64,000 nucleotides of DNA, taken from positions 186,001 to 250,000 of the forward strand of contig JAYQIC010000011.1 in the NCBI GenBank assembly GCA_038141425.1. The letters run 5' to 3'. Origin of the DNA: UBA7985 sp038141425. Its GTDB lineage: Bacteria; Pseudomonadota; Alphaproteobacteria; UBA7985. Both the position numbers and the translations under genes were made by a program. Positions 55,104 to 64,000 of the stretch are shown here, in pieces (the stretch's first letter is position 1; each line of letters starts with the position of its first letter). Under the pieces are notes generated by a model. It did not search any database, was not told the DNA's origin, and worked only from the letters and a program-made list of their open reading frames with translations.

Positions 55104-55403
55104 GTGGCTGAGTCGCTCAAGCACGTCATCCTGCGTCTGGCCGAAGAGCGCGCCGGGGCGACGTTTTCCCCGACTGAGGCCGCCATGGCCCTGCGGCCGC
55201 CCCGCCCTGACGAAGTTAAGGGTGAGGAGAAATGGCGCGGGTTCCTGCGGCAGGTGCGGGCCGAAGCCAAGGGTCTGGCCCGGCAGGGTCGGATCGATAT
55301 CCTGCGCCGGGGTGAGCCCCAGGACCCGAGCAAGCCGATTAAGGGCCTGATCCAGCTGCGCAAGACGACCGGATCGCTGCCTTTCGACCCCGACGAAGAC
55401 TGA
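55104..55403 (+). CDS. DUF3253 family protein
   Basis: 99 residues from GTG 55104. SLKHVILRLAEERAGATFSPTEAAMALRP, EKWRGFLRQVRAEAKGLARQGRIDILRRGEP and KGLIQLRKT fit the DUF3253 pattern, a small predicted nucleic-acid-binding winged fold with no proven role. Four bases after argG, so in the same transcript. Confidence 0.78.
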   Translation: MAESLKHVILRLAEERAGATFSPTEAAMALRPPRPDEVKGEEKWRGFLRQVRAEAKGLARQGRIDILRRGEPQDPSKPIKGLIQLRKTTGSLPFDPDED

Positions 55404-55465
55404 CCGACCAATCGAGCAGCATTGACCGACCCCGATCACGGGGCTAGCAGGGGGGCCAGCAGGCC

Positions 55466-56425
55466 GTGACCCAGTCCGATACAGACGACAATCAGGGCCC
55501 AGCAGCAGCGCCAATGCCGACGATAGTCGAAGCGGCGGCAACCGTCTCGCCAAGATCATCGCGCATTCCGGCCTGTGCTCCCGCCGTGAAGCAGAGCGGA
55601 TGATCGAGGCTGGCCGGGTGAAGGTTCACGGCGTTGTTGTCAGCGACCCTGCCGTCAATCTTGACGACTGGCAGGGGGTGTCGGTCGACGACCGGCCTTT
55701 GTCTGCGCCGCCTGACGTTAAGCTGTACCGCTTTTACAAGCCGCTGGGCGCGCTGGTCACCGACCGTGATCCCGAGGGGCGGACCACGGTTTATGACCTG
55801 CTGCCCGACATGGGGCCGGGCGCCCCGCGCCTGCTCGCCGTTGGTCGGCTCGATATCAACTCCGAAGGCCTGCTCCTGTTCACCAATTCCCCGGTGCTGA
55901 AGCGTAAGCTGGAGCTGCCCGATACCGGTCTTTCGCGAATCTACCGCGTCCGTGCACACGGCATCGTCACCGATCGCCAGCTTGGCGGCACTGGCCGACG
56001 GTGTCACCATCGACGAGGTCCGTTACGGACCGGTGATTGTCGAGCGGGAAACCCAGAAGGAAAGCGGGCTGAACCGCTGGTATCGCTTCACCCTGACCGA
56101 GGGCAAGAACCGCGAAATTCGCAAGCTGGCGCAGCATCTGGGCCTGCAGGTCAACCGGCTGATCCGGGTGTCCTACGGAGGCCTGACGCTGGGTTCGCTG
56201 GCGCGCATGGAGCTCAAAGAAGTCTCGCGGGCGCGGATGTTCGAGCTGTTCGGTGTCGGCACCGAGAAGAAATCGACCTGGGCCAAAGCCAAGCCGAAGC
56301 CAAAGAAACCGGGCCACCGCAAGCTCGCCGACAAGAAGCGCGCGGCCAAGGATGGCCGCCGGATGGGCGTGGGCCGCTCGCCGTCCAGTTCCCGCAACAG
56401 CCGGACCCCGCGCCGTGGCGGCTAA
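55466..56425 (+). CDS. rluB: RluB-type 23S rRNA pseudouridine synthase (frameshifted)
   Basis: Makes pseudouridine in 23S rRNA helix 89-90. GTG 55466 and a one-base indel near 55510 lead to NRLAKIIAHSGLCSRREAERMIEAGRVKVHG, an S4 RNA-binding domain. The active Asp lies in LLAVGRLDINSEGLLLFTN; FYKPLGALVTDRDPEGR precedes it. A second frameshift near 55980 leads to RWYRFTLTEGKNREIRKLAQHLG and LIRVSYGGLTLGSL. The tail is basic, K/R/P-rich. It is distinguished from RluE by length and by its S4 domain. Its stop overlaps rsmD. Confidence 0.88.
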
Positions 56426-57026
56426 GGCGCCCCCACCGGGCAGTTTGCGCCTGACCGGCGGCAGCCTGCGCGGGCGACGGCTGGCGGTGCCACCGGGGCA
56501 GGGCGTGCGCCCGACCAGTGACCGCGCCCGGGAAACCCTGTTCAACGTGCTGACCAATCGTTTCAAGCGGCCCGGCGGGCTGTCGGTGCTCAATGAGGCC
56601 CGCGTGCTCGATGCCTTCGCTGGCACCGGGGCGCTGGGGCTGGAGGCGCTGTCGCGTGGGGCGGCCTTTGCCGCCTTTGCCGAGAACAGCCGCGCCCATG
56701 CTGCTGTGCTGCAGGCCAATATCGACGCGCTGGGTCTGGCGGACGGCCTGACGTCAGTCCGCGCTACGGCCGGAGCGTTCTCCGCTGAAGGTGGTTTCGG
56801 GCTGATCTTGGCCGATCCACCCTACGCCCAGGGACCGGCGGCGGCCGCGGCCCTGCTTGCTGACGCTGGCCTGTGGCACCGGGAAACCCTGCTGGTCTGG
56901 GAAGGCGATAGCGAAACCGATCGCAGCCAGCCGGGCTGGTCGCTGCTGCACGTGAAAGCCGTGGGGCAGACGACCTTCAGCTTTCATGCGCCCGAGGGCA
57001 GCCGGAATTGGCCCGCGGGCAACTGA
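56415..57026 (+). CDS. rsmD: 16S rRNA (guanine966-N2)-methyltransferase RsmD
   Basis: Methylates G966. 203 residues from GTG 56415, overlapping the rluB stop. GGSLRGRRLAVPPGQGVRPTSDRARETLFNVL is the family start, ARVLDAFAGTGALGLEALSRGA the SAM site, and GLILADPPYAQG the catalytic DPPY motif. Intact; convergent with mutL. Confidence 0.92.
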   Translation: MAAKAPPPGSLRLTGGSLRGRRLAVPPGQGVRPTSDRARETLFNVLTNRFKRPGGLSVLNEARVLDAFAGTGALGLEALSRGAAFAAFAENSRAHAAVLQANIDALGLADGLTSVRATAGAFSAEGGFGLILADPPYAQGPAAAAALLADAGLWHRETLLVWEGDSETDRSQPGWSLLHVKAVGQTTFSFHAPEGSRNWPAGN

Positions 57027-57050
57027 GGCAGATAGGGTGAAGGCGCCGCT

Positions 57051-58924
57051 CTAGCGCCGCTCGAACAGTGCTTCGAGGTCTTCCAGAGACAGCTGCACAT
57101 AGGTCGGTCGGCCATGGTTGCACTGCCCGGCCAGCGGTGTCGCCTCCATGTCACGCAGCAGCTGGTTCATCTCTGCCCCACTCAGGCGACGGCCCGAGCG
57201 CACCGAGCCGTGACAGGCCGCTGGTTGCAAGCACGCGGTCAGCCGCTCCTGCAACGAAAATGCCTGCTCCCAGCCTGCCAGCTCTTCAGCCAGGTCGGTG
57301 ACCAGTTTCTGGCAGTCCGGCTGACCCAGCACCGCTGGGGTTTCCTGCACCACCACCGTGCCGTCGCCGAAGGGCTCGATGACCAAGCCCGGCTTCGGCG
57401 AGCACATCCGCCGCTTCTTCCAGCCGTTCGGCGCTGGCGGGGTCGAGGTGGACGACTTCGGGGATCAGCAGCGCCTGCCGCTCCACGCCCTTCAGTTCGC
57501 GCTGGGCCTTCATGCGCTCCAGCACCAGTCGTTCGTGGGCCGCATGCTGGTCGACGATGACGAAGCCGCTTTCTGTCTCGGCAACGATGTAGTTGGCGTG
57601 CAGCTGGGCTTTGGCGGCGCCCAGCGGGAAAGCGCCCGGGTCGATTTCGGTGGCACTGCTCTCCGGCGGCGCACCATTGGCGGGGGTGAAGGCGGCGCCG
57701 GGCTCGGCGACACGGGCGGCGGGGCAAAGGCCTGCGCCCAGCCGGCCTGCTGCGCCGCAGACGGGTGGTGCGCGCGATGGCTGTAGTCGCCCTGCAGCGC
57801 CGGACGGCCTGCGGGATGAGAGGGGCGTCGGCCGTCGGTTCCAGCCCGCCTTCGAGACGATCGAGCACCCCGCCGGTGAGGTGGCTCGACGCGCTGAACC
57901 CGCCCTCGACGATGCCGCGCCGCAGCCCGTCGATGAGCAGGGCACGGACCTCACCCGCCTGCCGGAAGCGAACCTCCGACTTGGCCGGGTGCACGTTGAC
58001 GTCGACGCCGTCGGGCGGCACGTCCAGCCACAGCACCACCACCGGATGACGGTCGGGGGCGAGCACGGGACGGTAGGCGGCGCGTATCACCCCGCTCAGC
58101 TGCCGGTCGCGGACCGGGCGGCCGTTGACGAACAGGAACTGGCTCAGGCTGTTGGCGCGGTTATAGGTCGGCAGGCCCGCCCAACCGTGCAGCACCAGAC
58201 CGTCGCGTTCGCGCCGGATTTCCCGGCTGTTGGCGGCGAAGTCGGCGCCCATGACGTCGCGCACGCGGTCGCCGGCGTCGCTGCACCCGGGCAGGGCGAG
58301 AGTGCGCCGGGCATTGTGCTGCACGTCGAAACTCACCGACGGGTGCGCCAGCGCGAGGCGGCGAACAATATCGAGGCAGGCGCTGGCCTCGGCCTGCTCG
58401 CCCTTGAGAAACTTGAGCCGGGCCGGAACGGCGTAGAACAGGTCGCTGACCTCGATCACTGTACCGGGATTGGCGGAGGCCGGGCCGTCGAACACGGTCT
58501 CGCCGCCCTCCACCCGCAGCGACCAGCCGTTGTCACCACCGGCGGTGCGGGAGGTCAGGCTGAGGCGCGCCACCGAGGCGATCGATGGCAGGGCCTCTCC
58601 CCGGAAACCGAGCTTTTCGATGCGGACCAGATCTCCCTCGGGCAGCTTCGAGGTTGCATGCCGTTCCAGCGCCAGCCGCATGCCTTCGGCGTCCATGCCG
58701 TGGCCGTCGTCTTCGACCCGGATCAGCGCCTTGCCGCCTTCGCGCAGCAGGATCGAGACCCGCTCGGCCCCGGCGTCGATGGCGTTCTCCACCAGCTCCT
58801 TGACCACGCTCGCCGGGCGGTCCACGACCTCGCCCGCCGCGATCTGATTGACCAGCGTGTCGGGCAGGCGGCGGATCGTAGGCAAGGCCGCGTCAGGGGC
58901 AGTCTGGTGGGTTTCAGGCGTCAT
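57051..58924 (-). CDS. mutL: DNA mismatch repair protein MutL (frameshifted)
   Basis: ATPase that links mismatch recognition to repair. ATG 58922-58924. The GHKL ATPase domain has IRRLPDTLVNQIAAGEVVDRP, VKELVENAIDAGA, VEDDGHGMD, TSKLPEGDLVRIEKLGFRGEALPSIA and VNGRPVRDRQL. After about residue 370 the linker is proline- and alanine-rich and a frameshift is at about 57790; another is near 57400. The C-terminal domain has IVDQHAAHERLVLERM, then LQPAACHGSVRSGRRLSGAEMNQLL and HGRPTYVQLSLEDLEALF. About 620 residues in all. Confidence 0.9.
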
Positions 58925-58964
58925 GACCGGACCTTAGCATTATGAGCCGCGCTCGGGGAATTGA

Positions 58965-59312
58965 CTATTCCACAGTCAGCAGCGTGGCTGGCAGCATATC
59001 GGCCTGCGCCCGCAGGATCCGGCGCGGCCAGGGCAGGGCGGCAGCCAGTGTCGCCGCCCGGTCCACCTGCGCTGGCGTTGTGTCGATGGCGGTGAAGCCC
59101 ATCTGCGTCGCTGCCGATTGTAGCTTACCGCGCAGGCTGGAAAAGGCCGCCCGGTCTTCGGCTTCGAGCGCGTAGGCGTCGAGGAAGGTCGCCGCCGACA
59201 CGAGGATCAGATTGCTGCGGTCTTCGAGGATGGCGTGGGTCTCGGCGCGCAGGCGGAAGGGCGCTGCCATCGCAGCGAGCAGGGTTGCACCGTCGAGCAA
59301 GTAGCGCTCCAT
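58965..59312 (-). CDS. VapC-like PIN-domain toxin, probably degenerate
   Basis: 115 residues. The fold-level pattern of Phd-associated PIN toxins is visible: YLLDGATLLAAMA, HAILEDRSNLILVSAATFLDAY, LRGKLQSAATQMGFTAID. The first acidic residue (D of LLD) is kept. The usual WEI is LDA, the HxDPFDR motif is PWPRR, and the final TxD is TVE, so two or three of the residues that bind magnesium are lost. Length is normal and the frame open, so it is either inactivated by substitution or has a new role. Eleven bases after its antitoxin gene. Confidence 0.6.
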   Translation of the reverse strand: MERYLLDGATLLAAMAAPFRLRAETHAILEDRSNLILVSAATFLDAYALEAEDRAAFSSLRGKLQSAATQMGFTAIDTTPAQVDRAATLAAALPWPRRILRAQADMLPATLLTVE

Positions 59313-59323
59313 CTCGTCCTGCC

Positions 59324-59515
59324 TCAGTCGAGCTTGATCGCGGCGCGGAACAGCCCCAGCGGACGCGGTGCCGTCCGCTCCTGCGGCAGCGGGGAGAGCT
59401 GCACCAGCGCTTCTCCGCGCTTACCGATCAGCACCGGCTGGCCCGTTGCTGCGACCTGATCCACCAGCTTCGAAAAGTGGGTTTTGGCGTCGTGCATGTT
59501 GATGACGTCGTCCAT
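59324..59515 (-). CDS. Phd/YefM-type antitoxin
   Basis: 63 residues: INMHDAKTHFSKLVDQVAATGQPVLIGKRGEALVQLSPL is the typical N-terminal DNA-binding domain; the short C-terminal part (PLGLFRAAIKLD) would bind the toxin. It is followed by the PIN gene, and about 22 bases upstream of its ATG there is a perfect palindrome that would suit autoregulation. Confidence 0.82.
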   Translation of the reverse strand: MDDVINMHDAKTHFSKLVDQVAATGQPVLIGKRGEALVQLSPLPQERTAPRPLGLFRAAIKLD

Positions 59516-59537
59516 GGGGCCTCTGCCCCTACAAATC

Positions 59538-59556
59538 TAGTCCGAATTTCGGACTA
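59538..59556. promoter_or_regulatory. Perfect palindrome, candidate operator of the Phd/PIN pair
   Basis: TAGTCCGAA-T-TTCGGACTA, nine base pairs around a single T. It lies 22-40 bases upstream of the antitoxin start on one side and about 90 bases before atpH on the other. Phd-type antitoxins bind such palindromes over their own promoter; control of the atp operon is an alternative. Confidence 0.6.
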
Positions 59557-59644
59557 AGTATGCCTGTCGCCGCGCTTGCGGCGCAAGGGCGGCTCGGCTA
59601 AATCGAGCCTGAAATTAACCCTGCGACAGATGGATGAGGACGCT

Positions 59645-60211
59645 ATGGCCTCTGTGAACCAAGAACTGGCGGGCCGCTACGCCGCCGCACTGTTCGATCT
59701 CGCTGATGACGCGAAGGCGCTGGATCAGGTCTCGGCCGATCTCGCGACCATCAACGGCCTGTTCAACGAAAGCCCCGAGCTGGGTCAGCTGGCACGCAGC
59801 CCGCTGGTCAAGGCCGAGGATCGCGCCCGCGCCTTTGCGGCGGTCATGGACAAGGCTGGCGTTTCCAAGCTGGTGGCGAACTTTGCACAGGTCGTGGCCC
59901 GCAATGGCCGCCTGTTCGCGCTGCCCCAGATCATCCGCGCCTTTAACGAGGAGCTGTCCCGCCGCCGCGGTGAGATCGTCGCCGAGGTCCGCGTCGCGGC
60001 CAAGCTGACCGCGAAGCAGGAATCGCGCCTGCTCGAAACACTGCAAGCCAAGCACGGTAAGGGCGTCCGCCTCGACGTGCAGATCGACCCGTCGATTATT
60101 GGCGGCATGACCATCCGCCTCGGCTCTGTCCAGATCGACAGTTCGCTGGCGACCAAACTGAACAAGCTGTCCATGGCGCTGAAATCCGGCGTCAGCGGCG
60201 CAGCTGCCTGA
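59645..60211 (+). CDS. atpH: ATP synthase F1 delta subunit
   Basis: Stator part linking F1 to the b subunits. 188 residues from ATG 59645 with GAGG about six bases upstream; the frame is open upstream but family sequence begins with NQELAGRYAAALFDLADDA. LARSPLVKAEDRARAFAAVM, LPQIIRAFNEELSRRRGEIVAEVRVAAKLT and the end DPSIIGGMTIRLGSVQIDSSLATKLNKL are typical. A GGGTGAT hairpin lies between it and atpA. Confidence 0.93.
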   Translation: MASVNQELAGRYAAALFDLADDAKALDQVSADLATINGLFNESPELGQLARSPLVKAEDRARAFAAVMDKAGVSKLVANFAQVVARNGRLFALPQIIRAFNEELSRRRGEIVAEVRVAAKLTAKQESRLLETLQAKHGKGVRLDVQIDPSIIGGMTIRLGSVQIDSSLATKLNKLSMALKSGVSGAAA

Positions 60212-60261
60212 TATCACCCTGACGCCCCGCTGGGGTGATCGCTTAACCCAAAGGAAGACTG

Positions 60262-61788
60262 ATGGATATTCGTGCTTCTGAAATCTCTGCGATTCTGAAG
60301 GATCAGATCGCTAACTTCGGCGCTGAAGCCGATGTTGCTGAGGTCGGCCAGGTCCTGTCCGTATCGGACGGCGTGGCGCGCATCTTCGGCCTCGACAACG
60401 TCCAGGCGGGCGAAATGGTCGAGTTTGCCAACGGCGTGAAGGGCATGGCCCTGAACCTCGAAATCGACAACGTCGGTGTCGTGATCTTCGGCGACGACCG
60501 CGGCATTAAAGAAGGCGATACGGTCAAGCGGACCGGCGCCATCGTGGAAGTGCCCTCCGGTCGCGGCATGCTCGGCCGCGTTGTCGACGGTCTGGGCAAC
60601 CCGATCGACGGCAAGGGTCCGCTCAAGGACGTGACCATGAACCGCGTTGAGGTGAAGGCCCCTGGCATTATCCCGCGCAAGTCCGTGCACGAGCCGATGC
60701 AGACCGGCATTAAGTCCATCGACTCCCTGATCCCGATTGGCCGGGGCCAGCGCGAGCTGATCATTGGTGACCGCCAGACCGGCAAGACCGCCGTGGCGAT
60801 CGACACCATCCTGAACCAGAAGTCGGTGAACGAGACCGACGACGACAGCAAGAAGCTGTACTGCGTATACGTCGCCGTCGGCCAGAAGCGCTCGACCGTC
60901 GCGCAGATCGTCAAGACGCTCGAAGAATACGGCGCCATGGAATACTCCATCGTCGTCGCGGCAACCGCGTCCGACCCGGCGCCGCTGCAGTTCCTCGCGC
61001 CTTACACCGGCGCTGCGATGGGTGAGTTCTTCCGCGACAACGGCATGCACTCGCTGATCGTATACGATGACCTCTCCAAGCAGGCTGTGGCCTACCGCCA
61101 GATGTCGCTGCTGCTGCGTCGTCCTCCGGGCCGTGAAGCGTACCCGGGTGACGTCTTCTACCTGCACAGCCGTCTGCTCGAGCGGGCTTGTAAGATGTCC
61201 GACGCCGCCGGTGCCGGTTCCATGACCGCCCTGCCGGTGGTTGAGACCCAGGCGAACGACGTTTCGGCCTTCATCCCGACCAACGTGATTTCCATCACCG
61301 ACGGTCAGATCTTCCTCGAAACCTCGCTGTTCTACCGTGGTATCCGCCCGGCCCTGAACGTGGGTATTTCGGTATCGCGTGTGGGTTCTGCGGCGCAGAC
61401 CAAGGCGATGAAGAAGGTCTCCGGCGGGATCAAGCTCGACCTCGCCCAGTACCGTGAGATGGAAGCCTTCGCCCAGTTCGCGTCTGACCTCGACGCTTCG
61501 ACCCAGGCCCTGCTGGCCCGGGGCGAGCGCCTGACCGAACTGCTGAAGCAGGACCAGTACTCGCCGCTGCGGATGGAGGAGCAGGTTGCTGTTCTCTACG
61601 CCGGTGTAAACGGTTACCTCGACGGCCTCGCGGTCGGCGATGTGAAGCGGTACGAAACCGGTCTGCTCAGCGCGCTGAACGACAAGAAGGGCGTCGGCAT
61701 CCTCAATGCCATCGCTTCGTCCGGCAAGCTCGACAACGAAGACGAGTTGAAGGCCTTCATCGAAGACTTCACCAAGTCCTTCGCTTAA
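60262..61788 (+). CDS. atpA: ATP synthase F1 alpha subunit
   Basis: Non-catalytic nucleotide-binding subunit. 508 residues, intact. MDIRASEISAILKDQI, PIGRGQRELIIGDRQTGKTAVAID (P-loop), YVAVGQKRSTVAQIV, IVYDDLSKQAVAYRQMSLLLRRPPGREAYPGD, the catalytic-arginine region FETSLFYRGIRPALNVGISVSRVGS, and LLKQDQYSPLRMEEQVAVLY are all there. RBS AAAGGAAG precedes the ATG. Confidence 0.98.
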   Translation: MDIRASEISAILKDQIANFGAEADVAEVGQVLSVSDGVARIFGLDNVQAGEMVEFANGVKGMALNLEIDNVGVVIFGDDRGIKEGDTVKRTGAIVEVPSGRGMLGRVVDGLGNPIDGKGPLKDVTMNRVEVKAPGIIPRKSVHEPMQTGIKSIDSLIPIGRGQRELIIGDRQTGKTAVAIDTILNQKSVNETDDDSKKLYCVYVAVGQKRSTVAQIVKTLEEYGAMEYSIVVAATASDPAPLQFLAPYTGAAMGEFFRDNGMHSLIVYDDLSKQAVAYRQMSLLLRRPPGREAYPGDVFYLHSRLLERACKMSDAAGAGSMTALPVVETQANDVSAFIPTNVISITDGQIFLETSLFYRGIRPALNVGISVSRVGSAAQTKAMKKVSGGIKLDLAQYREMEAFAQFASDLDASTQALLARGERLTELLKQDQYSPLRMEEQVAVLYAGVNGYLDGLAVGDVKRYETGLLSALNDKKGVGILNAIASSGKLDNEDELKAFIEDFTKSFA

Positions 61789-61849
61789 GCCCATCAATCC
61801 ATCCATCGGCGGCGCTCCGGCGTCGCCAAACAAGAAGGATTAGACAAGC

Positions 61850-62738
61850 ATGGCGAGCCTAAAGGATCTGCGGGACCGCATCGGAAGCGTGAAGAACACG
61901 CGGAAGATCACCTCCGCCATGAAAATGGTGGCGGCGGCGAAGCTGCGTCGTGCGCAGGAACAGGCCGAGGCGTCCCGCCCCTACGCTGAGCGTATGGAGC
62001 GGATGCTGAGCGACCTTGCTGCGCGGTCGTCCTCCGACCTGCCCCTGCTGGCAGGCACGGGCCAGAGCGACACGCACATGATCATCCTTGGTACGGCCGA
62101 CCGGGGTCTCTGTGGGGGTTTCAACGCCAACTTGGTGAAAGAAGCCCGCCGGATGATTCAGGGAGCTGCAAGCCGCTGGCAAGACCAGGTCAACCTGTAC
62201 TGCATCGGTAAGAAGGGCGCGCAGGCGCTCAAGCGCGAATTCGGTGACCTGATCGTCAAGCAGGTGGCCGACCTCGACAAGCCGGCCCTGTCCTACGACA
62301 AGGCCAGCGCCATCGCCGATGACATCCTGACCATGTTCGACGACGGCGCCTTTGATGCGGCGACCCTCATCTACGCCCAGTTCCAGTCTGCGATCTCCCA
62401 GATCGTGACCCGGCAGCAGCTGGTACCCTTTGCCGTCGAGGCCGAAGCGGATGCCGGGGCTGAGGCCGCGGAAGACGACGACAGTGCTTACGAGTTCGAA
62501 CCGTCCGAAGACGTCATTCTGGCCGAGCTGCTGCCCCGCAACGTCGGTGTGCAGGTGTTCAAGGCCCTGCTGGAAAACGCCGCCTCTGGAACAGGGTGCG
62601 CGGATGACGGCCATGGACAACGCGACCCGTAACGCTGGTGAAATGATTAACCAACTGACGCTGCTCTACAACCGCTCGCGTCAGGCGGCGATCACCAAGG
62701 AACTCATCGAAATCGTATCCGGCGCAGAAGCGCTGTAA
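61850..62738 (+). CDS. atpG: ATP synthase F1 gamma subunit (frameshifted near the 3' end)
   Basis: Rotating central stalk. ATG 61850 after AAGGA. MASLKDLRDRIGSVKNTRKITSAMKMVAAAKLRRAQ, ILGTADRGLCGGFNANLVKEARR, VDAATLIYAQF-type segment, and LLPRNVGVQVFKALLENAAS lead to a one-base loss near 62590; the corrected end is EQGARMTAMDNATRNAGEMINQLTLLYNRSRQAAITKELIEIVSGAEAL to TAA 62736-62738. The acidic insertion near residues 200-220 (EAEADAGAEAAEDDD) replaces the usual loop. Confidence 0.95.
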
Positions 62739-62799
62739 CCACGCAACCTTCACCCGGCGGCGTCTGCGGTCGGGTGGTCCAAAGAGATAGGAAAAGAAA

Positions 62800-64000
<1,201 letters not shown>

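Noticed and set aside
60214..61833. 539-codon open frame on the minus strand
   Set aside because: Antisense to atpA; codon bias of the alpha subunit creates the open frame.

Overview
The window looks like a GC-rich alphaproteobacterial chromosome. Supporting evidence is the gene content and order: ChvG/ChvI-RapZ, ParB-ParA-RsmG-MnmG-MnmE-Rho-HemJ-HemE, then Maf-AroE-CoaE-DnaQ, SecB-FxsA-Tim44-like-MltA-Smr, RpmH-RnpA-YidD-YidC-EngB-ArgB, and an F1 ATP synthase operon. LysRS is of class I, which is common in alphaproteobacteria. I cannot name the genus. No phage, insertion sequence or CRISPR array is visible. Most of the window is conserved core chromosome.

Layout: 1-2968 is a queuosine cluster (queA, tgt, queG). 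3035-13279 holds rpmB, an ATM1-type ABC exporter, gpsA, a large membrane-anchored coiled-coil protein, a HAD phosphatase, pyrD, a DUF952 protein and class I lysyl-tRNA synthetase. 13280-13696 is a hairpin-rich spacer before ftsK. A PII gene with a candidate sigma-54 promoter, a UbiH-type hydroxylase, a DMT transporter and an rRNA/tRNA methyltransferase follow. 21007-25048 has tRNA-Gly, a degenerate HPr, rapZ, chvG and chvI. 25266-34478 is the origin-flanking block, with two parS-like sites. 34479-35104 is the best candidate for oriC: it lies between hemE and maf, carries an AT-rich patch and DnaA-box-like 9-mers, and marks where the predominant coding strand switches from minus to plus. 35164-43182 is the right-hand origin block. 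43257-48302 has tRNA-Arg, a DUF4864 protein, gpt, a histidine kinase, and a flavin disulfide reductase/TVP38 pair. 48653-53079 is rpmH to argB. 53122-59515 has a hemerythrin-like protein, argG, DUF3253, rluB, rsmD, mutL and a toxin-antitoxin remnant. 59645-64000 is atpHAGD, cut by the window end.

A strong caution: more than twenty conserved genes are broken by single-base frameshifts, many in G/C runs, while the encoded protein continues intact in another frame. I read these as sequencing or assembly indels rather than pseudogenes, and give such genes their full extent. Two apparent gene fusions (tgt-queG, pyrD-HAD) are probably the same artefact.

I did not find a clearly new multi-gene system. 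The points most worth a second look are the HPr-like protein that has lost its phosphorylatable histidine beside a locus lacking hprK and an EIIA gene, a Phd/PIN pair whose toxin has lost catalytic residues but keeps an upstream perfect palindrome, parS overlapping the mnmG start codon, the oriC candidate, a sigma-54-type promoter before the PII gene, the 919-residue coiled-coil membrane protein, and the structured ftsK-lysK spacer.
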